Of a stretch of DNA of 64,000 nt, positions 12,384 through 23,730 are shown in pieces. How positions within the stretch are numbered: the first letter of the stretch is position 1; each line of letters opens with the position of its first letter. Location of the stretch: contig OU862910.1 in the NCBI GenBank assembly GCA_917880885.1, positions 9,684,710 to 9,748,709 of the forward strand, read 5' to 3'. A program made the position numbers and the translations under genes. The DNA is from Limnephilus marmoratus. Lineage: Eukaryota > Arthropoda > Insecta > Trichoptera > Limnephilidae. The notes under the pieces were generated by a model. That model saw only the letters and a list, made by a program, of their open reading frames with translations. It was not told the origin of the DNA and made no database searches.

Positions 12384-13680
12384 GAACCAACTTAGAGCTG
12401 ACGTGCTCGGGTTTGTTTGAGTGATGGTTTTGTGATGATACAATTCGCAACTACACGCACGACTCACACTAGGTTATGTTAGGTGTGGTCGGGTGCTTTT
12501 GGTACGTAGGGTTTGAAGGCATGGGACCTCCGTGACGGTAGTGAAGGCAGCATGAAGAGAGGCGCAGGTGTAGATAGGGTGAAGAGCTGCTGGTCTTCTT
12601 ATTAATCCGGCGAAAAATTATTATTAGAACAAAATTCTTGAAGTTTACCTGCCTGGTAGACCAATGATGAAAAGGTTTGGAGAGAAACAAGGTGTGCATA
12701 TTGAGAAAGATTGGATTAGTTTGACGTGTAGAGAGAGAGAGAGACGGAGAGAGAGTTAACTAAGTGTAACTACAGACTTATACATATTACAAAGGTACGT
12801 ATTCAAGGAAGGTTCTGTTTAACCCATTTAGTTTTTTTTAAACTAAATACATTTCCAAGAACACGTAGGTAAGGGTTTGTACGTATGACAAAATGCCCCC
12901 TTTCGAAAGAAGTTGGTCTTCCATGACCTATGCTCACGTCTATACGGTAGCATTTTTTCTACTTTCGAAGAACAAAAACATTGAGTACAAATAAGTTATA
13001 AAATTGGGAAAGGAGTAGGAAGTTGAAAGGATCCGTGTATGAAGGTTGTCCCATTTGACAAACGAAACGCCAAGTGCATAACGCATATATCCCCATTCAC
13101 GGATAATTTCGAGGAAGGGAAAGGGTGACAATTGGGAACATTTGAACGAAGAAAACTGCTGAGGACTCGGCTATTTCCGAAATTCGACCTCTGAGTGGAA
13201 GGTGAAACAAGGTCTACAGCAGTTATCCTGGCACATTACAATACCATTTGGTAGTGTGGGACAAAAGGAATACACTGACATAAAAGAGTCTAATCCTCCA
13301 CGTGTATTGGGTAGAAGATTAGAGGGTCGTTTTATTCTCCTACTTGTTTGCGAGAAATGACAGACCCTTGCTCAAATCTCACAAACCTGGGGGTTTTCTT
13401 GTTCGTCCCCCAGACAACGAGTTACGTGTTTTTGTGTCCATCAACTTAACTCCTATGACACGATGCCCCATAATCATGAGTGAAGCGTATGATTAGTCCT
13501 TTTGAGATAGTGGATAGTTCCTGGGTTCTTGTGACAGGAAGTCCACGGGCATGTTAATGAGTACTCTGCTGCAAAAGCAATAATTTTCTGATAACAGAAA
13601 ATAAAGGCGTGTGATCTACGCTTGGTAGGTCACACAAACATGGGGTAGATATTATTTCGTTCGCACGATTCATGGTGAGT

Positions 13681-14054
13681 ATTGTAACGTCTTCACGTCT
13701 CATGTACAGGAATGAACGATTTTCAACAAATTTTGCCCAGTATTGAAAGACAGTAGCCCAATTACGTTCGAAAATGTGGGTCCCCATTCAATACAGATGG
13801 CGGGTTAAGCGGTTCTCATGCCAAAGGACACACGACCAACTTAGTAACATTTAGTTATGAGTATAAAGTAATTATAACGAGCTTCTCGTATCATGGCGGA
13901 TGTTTTGAGGATCTCTCCTATGATGGTAGATATTGTCACGTTTTCACGTCTCACGTGACAGGAATGAACGATTTACAACAAATTTGCCCAGTATTGAAAG
14001 ACAGTAGCCCAATTACGTTCGAAAATGTGGGTCCCCATTCAATACAGACGGCGG
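13681..14054. repeat. 123-bp direct duplication
   Basis: Copies 13681-13803 and 13932-14054 share GGAATGAACGATTT, CAGTATTGAAAGACAGTAGC and GTGGGTCCCCATTCAATACA with a few differences. They are separated by about 128 bp. Both lie inside the LARD-like element. Confidence 0.9.
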
Positions 14055-15804
14055 TTTTGCAATGATGTAATTAATACGGCACTGCTGTAGCTTAATAATT
14101 TCATATTAGCATACGTTACAAGACTTGCCAAAAGGCGATAAACACAAATTTTATTGAAGATCTGGCCAAGATTTTAAACTTCAAACAAGAATAATGGTAC
14201 AATAAAGGACAAAAAAAACTGATGTCATGATAAAATATTGTACCTCATAATGAAGTTGTATATGTACAAAAAACAATGTTAATGAAGGGACGAAACGTAT
14301 TGTCACTTTTATAACAAATATTTTTCTCAGAATCCGACAAAATACGATTCTGGAAAAAAATAGAGCAATTGGGTTGAGCGCCATTCTAATTTTTGGAAAA
14401 AGAAGAAAAACCACAAGTAGCAACAAGGTTGCCCTTGAATTGTTTCGAATCCAGCGAATGTGACCTGATAGGTGTGTACATTTGGTGTATTCGAAACGAT
14501 CCCCAATATACAACATTACTATGAATGTGTTAGGATGGGGTGAAGAGGAAAAAGAAAAAAGAAAAAACGGGAGGATTTCCTATTATAACGGAAATCGTCG
14601 CGACATTCTTACAATATGGTGCTGTGACCATAGTAGTGAGCTGCGGCAATGGTCTGAAACCAATGGTTATTATACAGACTTGCACTTAAGATTTTATATT
14701 TACAACATTAGGGTAGGGACGTACTGGTACGACAAAAACCCGACACAAAACAATTAAAAAAAAGGTGATATGACAAGATGAGGCGATGAGGTGAGAAAAA
14801 AAAAAACGCGCGGATGCTGCAAGAATTGTGAAAAGGAAAGCGACGTCTTGGAGCAGGAGTTTTCCGGAACCGTTGATGGTAGGAGGAAAAGGAGGCCCTT
14901 TCCCGAAGTGATCAATTTCAGGAAGAGGATGCATACAAGTATGAAAACGGTGCCCCAAGAGGTGCTCTTATGGTACAGCAGGCAAGGCACGCAGGATGTA
15001 CAAGAACATATAAAATTATGCAAAAAGAAAAAGAATGTACAGGAGTTAGGCTACCGTTGACATTAATGTGCCTTCGGGTGTAAGGATTACCTTACGAATG
15101 CCCATATGGGTGATTATTTACATTTAATATTTACAAGTAACTCACGTCACTTATGACAAGAATTATAAGACTTTTAAAGAGACCGCATCGCACTCATTGA
15201 CGACTGGCCAAGAGAGGTCAGGGGCGTAATGATGATCAGGGTTAACAAGATGCATGTTTTGCCAATTTGATAACGCCTGAGAACTTGATGTGATGGAATT
15301 TACTGATTCCGTATTCCCAATTTTTACAATGTCTTTCACATGGTAATTTCCGATGTGTTTACCAGAGATGTCAGATCGTATATTTTTGTTGGTTCCTGGG
15401 CTTGCACCACCAAGGGTTTTGCTTCGGAGACTGTGAGGGGGGTAGTGATGATTTCCGAGGTGACTTCCGGTTGAAATTGCAACTTCCTGATGTATTTTTT
15501 GTTGTAGAAAGAAGCATATAGAGTAAGGCATTTTTTGGATTTATTCCGAGGAGAAATCTTTCTATTTCTCAGGGCCTGTAGTAATTCTTCCTTTCTTGAA
15601 GTAAAGACGTGCGGGATTATACCCAGCGTAACTTGAGGAACTTCCATGGTGTATAAGATCGTATCAGAGTGACCTTATGTTGGAAAAAGTGAGAACTAGA
15701 CTCGCAATTGGAAAGAAATTGGGCAGAGATTGACCACTGGGGACGTATTTTTACAAAAAGTTTTTGAAAAAAAAACGCGTTTTTTATAAGTGTTTGGTTT
15801 ATTT

Positions 15805-16165
15805 GAAAATTTGGGCAGGGGTTTGCCTCAAAAAACGTGATTTTGTGAAAAAATCCAGATGTTTTGGAAATTTGTTGAAAATTTTTCAAAGTCCAAAAAC
15901 GAGAAAAATTTGGGCAGCGGTTTCCCTTAAAAAACGTGATTTTGTGAAAAAATCCAGCTGTTTTGGAAATTTGTTGAAAATTTTCAAAGTCCGGATATGA
16001 AAATTTCACGGGCCGGGATTCACCTTAATGAAACACGTTTTTAGAATTTATTCCGATGTTTTTGAAAAATGTTTGCAAATTTGCAAAAGTCCGGAAATGA
16101 AAAACGGAAACGAGGTTCGCCTTAAACGAACATGTTTTTAGAATATTTCCATTTCCTTTCCAAAG
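15805..16165. repeat. About 97-bp tandem units, four degenerate copies
   Basis: Units near 15807, 15905, 16000 and 16098. The first two share AAAACGTGATTTTGTGAAAA, ATCCAG and GTTTTGGAAATTTGTTGAAA. The later two are more diverged but keep AAAGTCCGGA and the CACGTTTTTAGAAT / CATGTTTTTAGAAT phrase. Confidence 0.8.
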
Positions 16166-17090
16166 GGGGGTTCTTCAGAAAAGGAAAGAAATATTTTTTC
16201 TTTTATACAAGTTTTCGTGGAAGTATTTGTTTGAAAATTCAACAATGTCTTGGGGAATCGTTTCTTTATTTACGTGGCTAGACTGTAGCCTGATTTGAGC
16301 ATCACCAATTATTGGTATTTATCCGCCGACTTCCTTTTGTCATAACAAGTTATATGCAGAAATGTGCATACGTAATGTAATGTCTGACTCGAGGAATCGA
16401 CGTCAACGCGAACCGAACGTCTTTCAAATTATGTCGTCTGTTTCTTACGAAAGAAAAAAAAGCTAAATGATGAAACAGGCGGCAAAATTAGAAAAATGCT
16501 CAATTGTCAAAAGGTAGAAAGAATTTAATCCACTTGTTTCCCTTAAGCTGCAAAATATGACGTTATATATACAGGCCAGTATTTTGCGAAATAGTCCCCT
16601 ATTCGCAGAATATGTCGATATCAAATACAGACCAGCACACTGCGGAATAAGTTTATTAATAAAAACTGGTTAATTAACTTTCGGGAAACGAAGCGGGTAA
16701 TTGGTTTATCATATACAGGATTTTAATTGTTGAATAACTTTGTTTTAAATATTTGTGTACATTTCCACTATAAATCTTGTATTTGAAACTAGCAAATTTA
16801 GTCGGTCGACACTTGTAAACACTATATTATTCACGACGGCAACTTTCTTGGTTGAGCACTTTACGTAGGAATACCGGTGATAATGTTTTGTCGAGTGACG
16901 ACTCGAAAATGAAGGAATCGTGCCCGTGATAATTTAAATTGCAATTCGAAGTTACAATCGCGCCGATGTTCTTGATGGAAATGCTAGACAAATTGGGGAT
17001 AACGAGACAAAACATTATACATTATAAAGTTTAAACAATTGCTGATTGAAGAACGAGACTGTGGGACCGTGAAGAGGGAGGAAAAAAAAT

Positions 17091-17119
17091 GCCACACGTC
17101 GGGCGACAGTGCTAGCATT
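17091..17119 (-). promoter_or_regulatory. Second LTR-end plus primer-site-like copy
   Basis: On minus, AATGCTAGCA (the LTR terminus) is followed by CTGTCGCCCGACGTGTGGC. This repeats the true LTR-end/primer-site junction 46 bp away. It looks like a duplicated junction, possibly from slippage or a failed template switch during reverse transcription. Confidence 0.65.
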
Positions 17120-17137
17120 AAAACGCAAAAAAAAAAA

Positions 17138-17155
17138 GCACCACGTTGGGCCCAG
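17138..17155 (-). promoter_or_regulatory. Primer binding site, tRNA-Lys type
   Basis: On minus, CTGGGCCCAACGTGGTGC directly follows the 5' LTR end TGCTAGCA. It resembles the well-known lysine-tRNA primer site TGGCGCCCAACGTGGGGC with a few changes. This fixes the element as minus-strand. Confidence 0.7.
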
Positions 17156-17855
17156 TGCTAGCATTGGCGCTACTTGCGGCCAACGCTAAACCCAAAACCT
17201 GGAAAGGACATGCAATAAACAAGCCGGCGGCTAGCTCTGCACAGCCGGCGCGAGCAAGGTCCCTCTTAAACCCAGGGCGAGTGTCTGTGGTTCGCTTGTT
17301 AATTCCTACTCCCCTTCCTTTCCTCAAAATCTCCAGGTCTCCTTCCTCAATCAGAACACAGTTGTTATGCACGAAAAAGGGTTTTATTCAATTAAAGGTG
17401 AACAGGGTTCTACAAAAGGCCAGCATCGGCACTACACACATGAGTATTTGGCTATCTCTAATTAATTCTATCATAACGGGGGGAGCTTCTCTCAACTCTC
17501 TCTACACGTGTTTAGTGAATTTAAATGACAGTTCTTAGCACACAGAGGGGTAGCAAGGTTCATTGGTACTCACAAGCAGGAGATAGGCGGTCGGCAGACA
17601 GGATTCTGGGTAGGCGTAAACCTCTTTAAGCACAATACACAATTAAAGTAAAACATCGTGAGCGTTTACGGAGAGCGCCTAGCGCGAATCACGGGGAACA
17701 CAGTTATTCTGCCGAAGGCCGGCGAAGGAATGGGGACGGGGAGCCGCTCGGCGCTTGGCACGGGCGCCGCGCGGTGCGGGGAGAGGGGGCGGAGGGCCTG
17801 TGCAAGGGGTCAATTCGCTATTAGCTCGCACGGGAAACAATTCCGTAACGTAACA
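17156..17855 (-). repeat. 5' LTR of the LARD-like element
   Basis: 700 bp, no difference from 10707-11406 seen by eye. Followed by GTGG (target duplication). The 130-codon plus frame is antisense LTR. Confidence 0.9.
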
Positions 17856-18011
17856 GTGGTTAAAAAATATATTTTAATTCTACCCATTTGACATTATTGG
17901 AAAAGCATCAGTTTATCGAAATCACATTTAGAAGTATTCATAATGTAAACCTATGCGAAGTGAAAATTCATCTAAAATTGTGATAGAATTTTTTTTTTTC
18001 AAATTTATGCC

Positions 18012-18427
18012 TCATTTATTGGATGACCAACACCTCCGCCATAGGTCACTCCAAGTGCTTCTCAAAGTTTGGTGACTTAGCAGGGGTGCCCGGGTTTATG
18101 AGGTGAGGTTTGTCTGGGTTTTGGCGGCGGATGCGTCTGCCCACCAGATGCATGGTAGACCGGATCGAAAGAGAACGGTTCAGAGAGATCTTTTGACCTC
18201 TCCTGCAGGCAGACCTGCAGTGGGGGGATGGATTTATATGTCCGGAACTCCTGGACATACTAACACTCAGATTTCTACCCACCCATAGTGTTACCTTTTT
18301 CCTTCCCAGAACTTCCTCTCCTATCTTTCCTAAAAAGACCTTCCACGCAGCTTCTCCAAAATGACATAGGCCCTGAGAGGAATTTATTTTCCTCAGGGTC
18401 TCCTGTGTGGGGCTAACGTGAAAAAAA
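18012..18427 (+). repeat. Repeat R18, copy A
   Basis: A 416-bp repeat starting CATTTATTGGATGACCAACA, with copies at 53275-54160 and 57271-57709. Its last 110 bp or so (AAAAAGACC..., CCTGAG...CTCAGG stem-loop, TGTGTGGGGCTAA, A run) is the same tail as the LINE at 61922-62009. It is either a LINE subfamily 3' end or a SINE borrowing the LINE tail. Confidence 0.75.
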
Positions 18428-18468
18428 GTGAAGACAATATTCGGTAGAATATTGTCTTCACTTTTTTT
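18421..18468. repeat. Perfect 22-bp-arm hairpin next to the LTR
   Basis: Arms 18421-18442 and 18447-18468 are exact reverse complements (each contains GTGAAGACAATATTC or its complement) around the loop GGTA. The left arm begins in the A tail of R18 copy A. It looks like snap-back copying at a break. Confidence 0.9.
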
Positions 18469-18475
18469 CAATAGA

Positions 18476-18692
18476 AGGTTTTTGGGGTGGTACACCTGTT
18501 TCCGTAAATACAAGAGCGAGACAGGTGATCTCACTATAAAAGGAGATGCAGACATCTCCTCGCTCTCTTTTCCTACCGCCAGCACAAACGATAGGACGTT
18601 ACTCCAGCCAACAAGTATAATAAATATCCATATCGCCAATTCGCGTATCATTACAAATAACCTAAGCCTACACTCCGAGTCTGTACATAACA
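18476..18692 (+). repeat. 5' LTR, missing first 8 bp
   Basis: 217 bp aligned to 23739-23955 without gaps. It contains TATAAAAG (18535-18542), a GGAGATG/CATCTCC stem-loop just after it, and AATAAA near 18620. Ends ...TAACA. The leading TGTGAGAG of the 3' LTR is absent. Confidence 0.9.
18535..18542 (+). promoter_or_regulatory. LTR TATA box
   Basis: TATAAAAG, present in both LTRs, followed by a GGAGATG-CAGA-CATCTCC hairpin that may lie at the start of the R region. Confidence 0.6.
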
Positions 18693-18693
18693 G

Positions 18694-18711
18694 TGGCGCA
18701 GCCTACGGAAC
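18694..18711 (+). promoter_or_regulatory. Primer binding site
   Basis: TGGCGCAGCCTACGGAAC begins one base after the LTR end (...TAACA G TGG). TGG at this place is the norm for a site matching a tRNA 3' end. I cannot name the tRNA with confidence. Confidence 0.6.
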
Positions 18712-19064
18712 ACGATTCTGCACAATACAGCAGCTCGCGAAAGAATCGACACGCAAAAAAAATTTGGCACGAAAATTTGGCAGAAAAATACGCGGTAACA
18801 TATTATTTTCGGGTCGGTAAGAAAGGCCGGACCGAAATTAATCCAACACTTCACTGCAAGGAGTGAAGTGGAAGAAGACACTGGAGCCAGCCAGCTTTTC
18901 GAAAGGGGGATGCACGGGAGGTCCAGCGTCAAGGGGCAGCATCTCTGAGGGTCAAGGATCGGGGATCCAGGTCGCAGGAGTGATCTGGGGCAGCCATCAG
19001 TAGCGGTGCTACTGTGTTACGGGTCTTAAAGGAGCCATCAAGTCACAGGGTCAAGGAGCCTCGA

Positions 19065-19489
19065 CGACCTCCGTAGTCCAGTGGCTAAGACTCTTGACTC
19101 ACATTCCGGAGGTCGCGGGTTCGAACCCGGCATGCGCCAATAAATTTTATTTGATTAATTTGTGTTATTTCACAATTAATTCATTTAAAATAATATATAG
19201 TATATTTGCGGCATGTTCCAGAGTGGAAGATACTATTAGTATCGCCCTGGTGTAAGACCACCATTCAGAATTGAAACGTTGCTTGAAAATGGCTTTAGCC
19301 GTGTTTAGTGACCAGATCTGAATAGCCAGGTACTTCCCAACCTTCCTCTTCCCCACCTCCTTCCCCTCCCCACTACCTTCAGCCTCACAACATACCCCAA
19401 TTGGGGATGCCATAGTCTCACTGGCTCCAGACGGGAGCAGTTGAGATTCTTGTGCGGTATTCACTGTAAAAAAAAAAAAAAAAAAAAAA
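19065..19489 (+). mobile_element. S1 SINE, full-length reference copy
   Basis: About 425 bp. The head is CGACCTCCGTAGTCCAGTGG with an A-box and a B-box GGGTTCGAACCC near 19122. The body is S1-specific, the end is CTCCAGACGGGAGCAG, and the tail is about 22 A. It sits inside the leader of the Ty3-type element, so it arrived after that element. The head resembles tRNA-Val (inference). The antisense 99-codon frame is not a gene. Confidence 0.9.
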
Positions 19490-19608
19490 GGAGCAGTTTC
19501 CAGAGCAGGGTTCAGGGAGCAGACTGCAGAAGAAGAAACCTCATTGGGAAGTTTTTGTTTTTTCTGTTTTCTTTCTTTCTATTTGTGTACCTTCTGAGCA
19601 TTGGAAAC

Positions 19609-22600
19609 ATGGAGTCTCGAGGATTGGAGTCCTTCAGTTTGCGTGACGGGAACTGGGAGAACTTCAAGGTCCGCCTCGAACAATTTCTCCTCGTGAATGA
19701 TGATAAGTTTGCATCGGATGATAAGAAAAGGGCTATTTTCCTGAATGCATTGAAAGATGATTGTTTTTCTTTATTGGTTAATTTGTGCATTCCTAAAAAA
19801 GTAACAGATATTAAGTTAGAAGATTTGATATCTAGACTTGATGAGTATTGTTGTTCAACGAAATGTTTTTTTGAAGAGAGATCTAAGTTTTACAGTGCTA
19901 AACAAAGAAATGACGAATCAATTCGCGATTTTGCAGTGCGTTTAAAGTCTCTTTCTACTAATTGCAAATTTGGGAATAGTTTATCAGTAAATTTAAGGGA
20001 ATTCTTTGTATTAGGATGTAAACCAGGTAAGGTTAGGGAAAAATTATTTCTCGATAGTGAATTGTACTCGTTCGAAAAATGTATACAAGTCGCCGAGTGC
20101 ATTGACCTCCTAGCTTCAACTCAAGCGCAGTCCCGAGTTGATAATACGGTTTATGCTAATGTACAGGTCAAGGGAGGTCGAGTCTCTTCTAATTTGCGTG
20201 AGAAAGACAGAGACAAGTATCGTTTCAATCGTGGCAACAGGGCACGGTCGCCGTCGCCAGCGAACGCAACGAAACATAAATGTACCGTTTGTGGACACAA
20301 CAATCACATCGCGACGGAATGCAGATATAAAAATTATTTATGTAAAATTTGTGGTACGAAGGGTCATCTAGCAAAACAGTGCAAGCGTTTCTCAACACGT
20401 GAGAATGTGAATACTTTGTTGTCGGATACAAAGTTGGGTGAAGTTAATAGTGTCGAGCCATTTTTTATTGAAGTTTCACTAGACGGGATCAAGAGTAAAT
20501 TCATGGTAGATTCTGGTGCATCTTGTTGCGTAATTTCCAAAGAGTGTTATTTCCGTAAATTCAGCAGAATTAAGCTAGTGCACGAAGACATTAGTCTACG
20601 GGGTTTTGACAATACGCTCGTAAAAGTGGTAGGTACAATCACTCCACAAGTGGAATTTAACGGTCAATGTCACCGTTTGAAAGTTGTTGTTGTCACAAGT
20701 GCTTCGTTCTCGATAGTGGGGCGTGATTTTATGAATCTGTTTAACGTCGGGATTAACGGAATCGTAAACAGTATAAAACAAAATACTTTGAAGGAGCGAT
20801 TAGTAAAAAAAATTCCAGAAGTTTTTACGGATAAACTAGGAAAATTTAATAAGTACGAAGTGAATTTAACTTTAAAGGAGACCGCCATTCCGATATTTCG
20901 TAATCACAGAATAATGCCGTTCGCTTTGAAAGAGAAAGTGGAAAGTGAGTTAAATAATTTACTGTCAGACGGTATTATAGAACAAGTTCAGTATAGTGAT
21001 TTTGCAAGTCCGATTGTTCCAGTGATTAAGAAAAATGGTAGTATTAGGTTATGTGGTGATTATAAATCAACAGTGAATAATCAGCTATTAGTTGACAAAT
21101 ATCCATTACCTAGGATAGAGGAGCTATTAACGAAAGTAAGCGGTGGAAAAGTTTTAGCAAAAATTGATCTTAAATCGGCGTATAACCAATTTGTTTTAAA
21201 AAAGGAGTGTAGGCGTTTTACAACAATCAATACCCATTTAGGATTATTTCAGTATAAACGGTTAGTGTACGGGTTATGTCTCGCGCCGGCTATTTTTGCA
21301 AAGGCAATGGCAAATTGCTTGTCAGGATTACAGAACATGATATTTTACTTGGATGATATTATGGTGATAGGGGAAGACGAAGTTGATTTAGAGAAAAACG
21401 TGTGTGTCGTTTTAGAAAGGTTAAAACATTGTAATCTAACAGTGAATAGTGACAAGTGTGAATTCAATTTAAAAGTTATTGAGTTTTTAGGTTATAAAAT
21501 AAGTGAACAAGGGATTCAACCTTGTCAACTGAATAAGGAAGCCATTTTAAATGCACCAGCACCTAGTGATTTAAATAATTTAAGAAGTTTATTATGTATG
21601 ATTAGTTATTGTCGTAATTTTATTCCAAATATGGCAAATATATTGTCACCATTATACGTATTACTAAAAAAAAGATGTTAAGTTTCAATGGGGTACGGAA
21701 CAAGAAAATAGTTTTGCGATAATTAAAAGAATATTAATTTCGGATAGGATTTTAACGCATTTTGACGAAAATATACCTGTGAAACTTGTCACAGATGGTA
21801 GTTTTAATGGCGTAGGAGCAACATTAATACATGTGTTTCAAAATGGCGTAGAAAGACCGATAGGGTTCGCAAGCAGAACTTTATCTAAAGCGGAAAAGAA
21901 TTATTCTATTCTAGATATTGAAGCAACAGCAATTATTTTTGGGATTAAAAAATTTTATCAATATTTGTACGGCAGAGAATTTATTTTAGCTGTGGATAAT
22001 CAGCCGTTAGTCAGAATTAGGTGAAAATAGGGAAGTACTTAAGATCGCCGCGTCAAGGTTACAGAGGTATGCTATTATGTTAGGTTCGTTTAATTTTAAG
22101 ATTGAATATGTAAAATCGAAAAATAATTGTTCAGACTTTCTGAGCAGGTGTCCGATTGAAAAGGTTAGCTGTGAAGATGATATAGAGTCTGGTTACATTA
22201 ATTGTTTCGAGAATAATGGGTTTAATTTGTCTTTAGACGTGATAAAAAGTGAAACCGAAAAGGATGATGTGTTAGGTCAAGTAAAAAATTTTCTTATCGA
22301 AGGTTGGCCAGCATCAGTAAAAAAGGCACAAAGTGGTAACTTTATTAGAATTTTTTGGGAAAAAAGGTTAGAATTGTCTTTGATAAATGGGTGTGTTTTA
22401 TATCAACATAGGGTTGTTGTACCTGAGTCTTTAAGACAAGAGGTTTTAAAGATGTTACATAGATCTCATTTGGGGGTTTTTAAGACTAAGGGCATTGCAA
22501 AAAGCTTTGTCTGGTGGCCAAAAATTAATCAAGATTTGGAGAAAATAACGGAAAATTGTAGAGATTGTTTAGAAATTAAACCAGAATCACAAAAGAGTTC

Positions 22601-23636
22601 TTTAGCAGTGTGGCCATATGAACCTGAAGTATGGTTCAGGGTACATATTGACCATGGTAGTTTATATAACAAAAACTTTTTAGTGGTGGTAGACTCTTCT
22701 TCAAAGTGGATTGAGTGTCTGGAAGTAAACAGTTTGTCTTCAAAAGAAAATATCGAAATACTTCATAGATTATTTTCACAATTTGGTTTTCCAGCAACTT
22801 TAGTTAATGATAATGGTACGTGTTTTTGTTCTGAGGATTTTGAAAATTTTTGTAAGAAAAATGGGATAGAACATATCACTAGTCCAGTCAATCACCCTAG
22901 TAGCAACGGACAAGCTGAAAATACAGTAAAGACTTGTAAAAATTTCCTTAAAAAAATTTGTAAACATAATAGATTTCCTTCAGATTATAAAGAAAAGTTA
23001 GGTAACTTTTTAACAAACTATAGGAATACCGTTCACGCATCAACAGGGTGTGAGCCATCTGAATTATTAATGGGTAGAAAAATTAGAACAGTATTTGACT
23101 CTCTGATTCCAAGGAAAGTTGAGGATAGAACGAGTAGTTCAGGTTCTACTCGACGAAACAAAGTAATGAAAAAGGTTACTCAGAGCCAAAACAATCAGAA
23201 AAGACAATATAAGGGTAGAGTTAAATCAGGTTTTAATATAGGTCAGAAAGTAATGACTAGAGATTTCAGATCTCAGGGTAATAGGTTATGGGTCCCTGGG
23301 GTTATTGTTGATAAAAAAGGTAGTAAAATATATTTCATAAAAATTAACAAGTCTAATATGGTGTGGAAAAGGCATTTAGACCAGCTAAAGGAATTACATG
23401 TTTCATGGCAGGAGGAAGATAACCAGGAATTTGCGTCAGACACGTTGGAATTGTCGACGGACGAATTAGATCTCTCCGGTATGTTACGTAATAGAAGTGT
23501 CTCTAATTCTGTTTCTCCATGTTTCAGCCTAGGTGAAAGCACTTCGCAGTCAAGGAGGAGGATGGGACGAAATGGACAGAAAGGAAACAGAAGGAACGAA
23601 AACAAATGTTGTGTTAATTTTAAATATAATGTATAA
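19609..23636 (+). pseudogene. Ty3-type gag-pol, two frameshifts
   Basis: I choose ATG 19609 (MESRGLESFSLRD) because the upstream open codons are SINE tail and leader. Gag core: about residues 1-190. Two CCHC knuckles near 20281-20385 (CTVCGHNNHIATEC, CKICGTKGHLAKQC). Protease FMVDSGAS near 20500. Reverse transcriptase about 20890-21660 with YLDDIM at 21346. The frame stops at 21681: one extra A in the eight-A run at 21666-21673 shifts it. RNase H resumes (KLVTDGSFNG, 21781) and stops at 22024 after another indel near 22020. The third part (to 23636) has the integrase zinc region (HRSH...CRDC) and the D, D, E residues (HIDHG, NDNGT, QAENT), then a basic C-terminal tail. Not able to make a complete Pol as it stands. 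Confidence 0.9.
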
Positions 23637-23721
23637 AATATGAAATATAATATAATAATATAATGTATGAAATATGTAGCTGTAGGAATGAAATATGTAG
23701 CCAGGATTCTCCAATTTAAGT

Positions 23722-23730
23722 AGGGGAGGA
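23722..23730 (+). promoter_or_regulatory. Polypurine tract
   Basis: AGGGGAGGA immediately before the 3' LTR start TGTGAGAG. Confidence 0.8.

Larger units (their letters stand above)
11418..17090 (-). other. Non-coding interior of the LARD-like element
   Basis: Contains a 45-bp minisatellite, a 123-bp direct duplication, about 97-bp tandem units and GA-rich microsatellites (11516-11536, 12727-12752). The 220-codon plus frame 11758-12420 is antisense to the element and gets its length from the minisatellite. Short minus frames at 15163-15647 (103-122 codons) and a plus frame at 14791-15060 (89 codons, with a CCKNCEK stretch) look protein-like, but I recognise no family. They could be eroded gag or captured host sequence. 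Confidence 0.6.
10707..17855 (-). mobile_element. Large LTR retrotransposon without recognisable gag-pol (LARD-like)
   Basis: 7,149 bp bounded by two 700-bp direct repeats that look identical by eye. Both begin TGCTAGCA and end GTAACA on the plus strand. Flanking GTGG occurs at 10703-10706 and 17856-17859, a 4-bp target duplication. Orientation is minus: GAGGGGGGAAG abuts the LTR at 11407-11417 as a polypurine tract, and a tRNA-Lys-type primer site abuts the other LTR at 17138-17155. The 5.75-kb interior has no zinc knuckle, protease, reverse transcriptase or integrase that I can find on either strand; the longest open frames are 220 and 176 codons in a minisatellite. Structure plus missing coding fits a LARD, a non-autonomous LTR element moved in trans. 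Apparently identical LTRs suggest recent insertion. Confidence 0.85.

Noticed and set aside
11758..12420. 220-codon plus-strand reading frame
   Set aside because: Its length comes from the 45-bp minisatellite and it is antisense to the LTR element; overlapping frames on both strands are equally open and none has a recognisable domain.
21666..21673. Programmed frameshift in pol
   Set aside because: It lies at the end of the RT domain, not at the gag-pol or protease border where such shifts occur; a simple A-run indel explains it.
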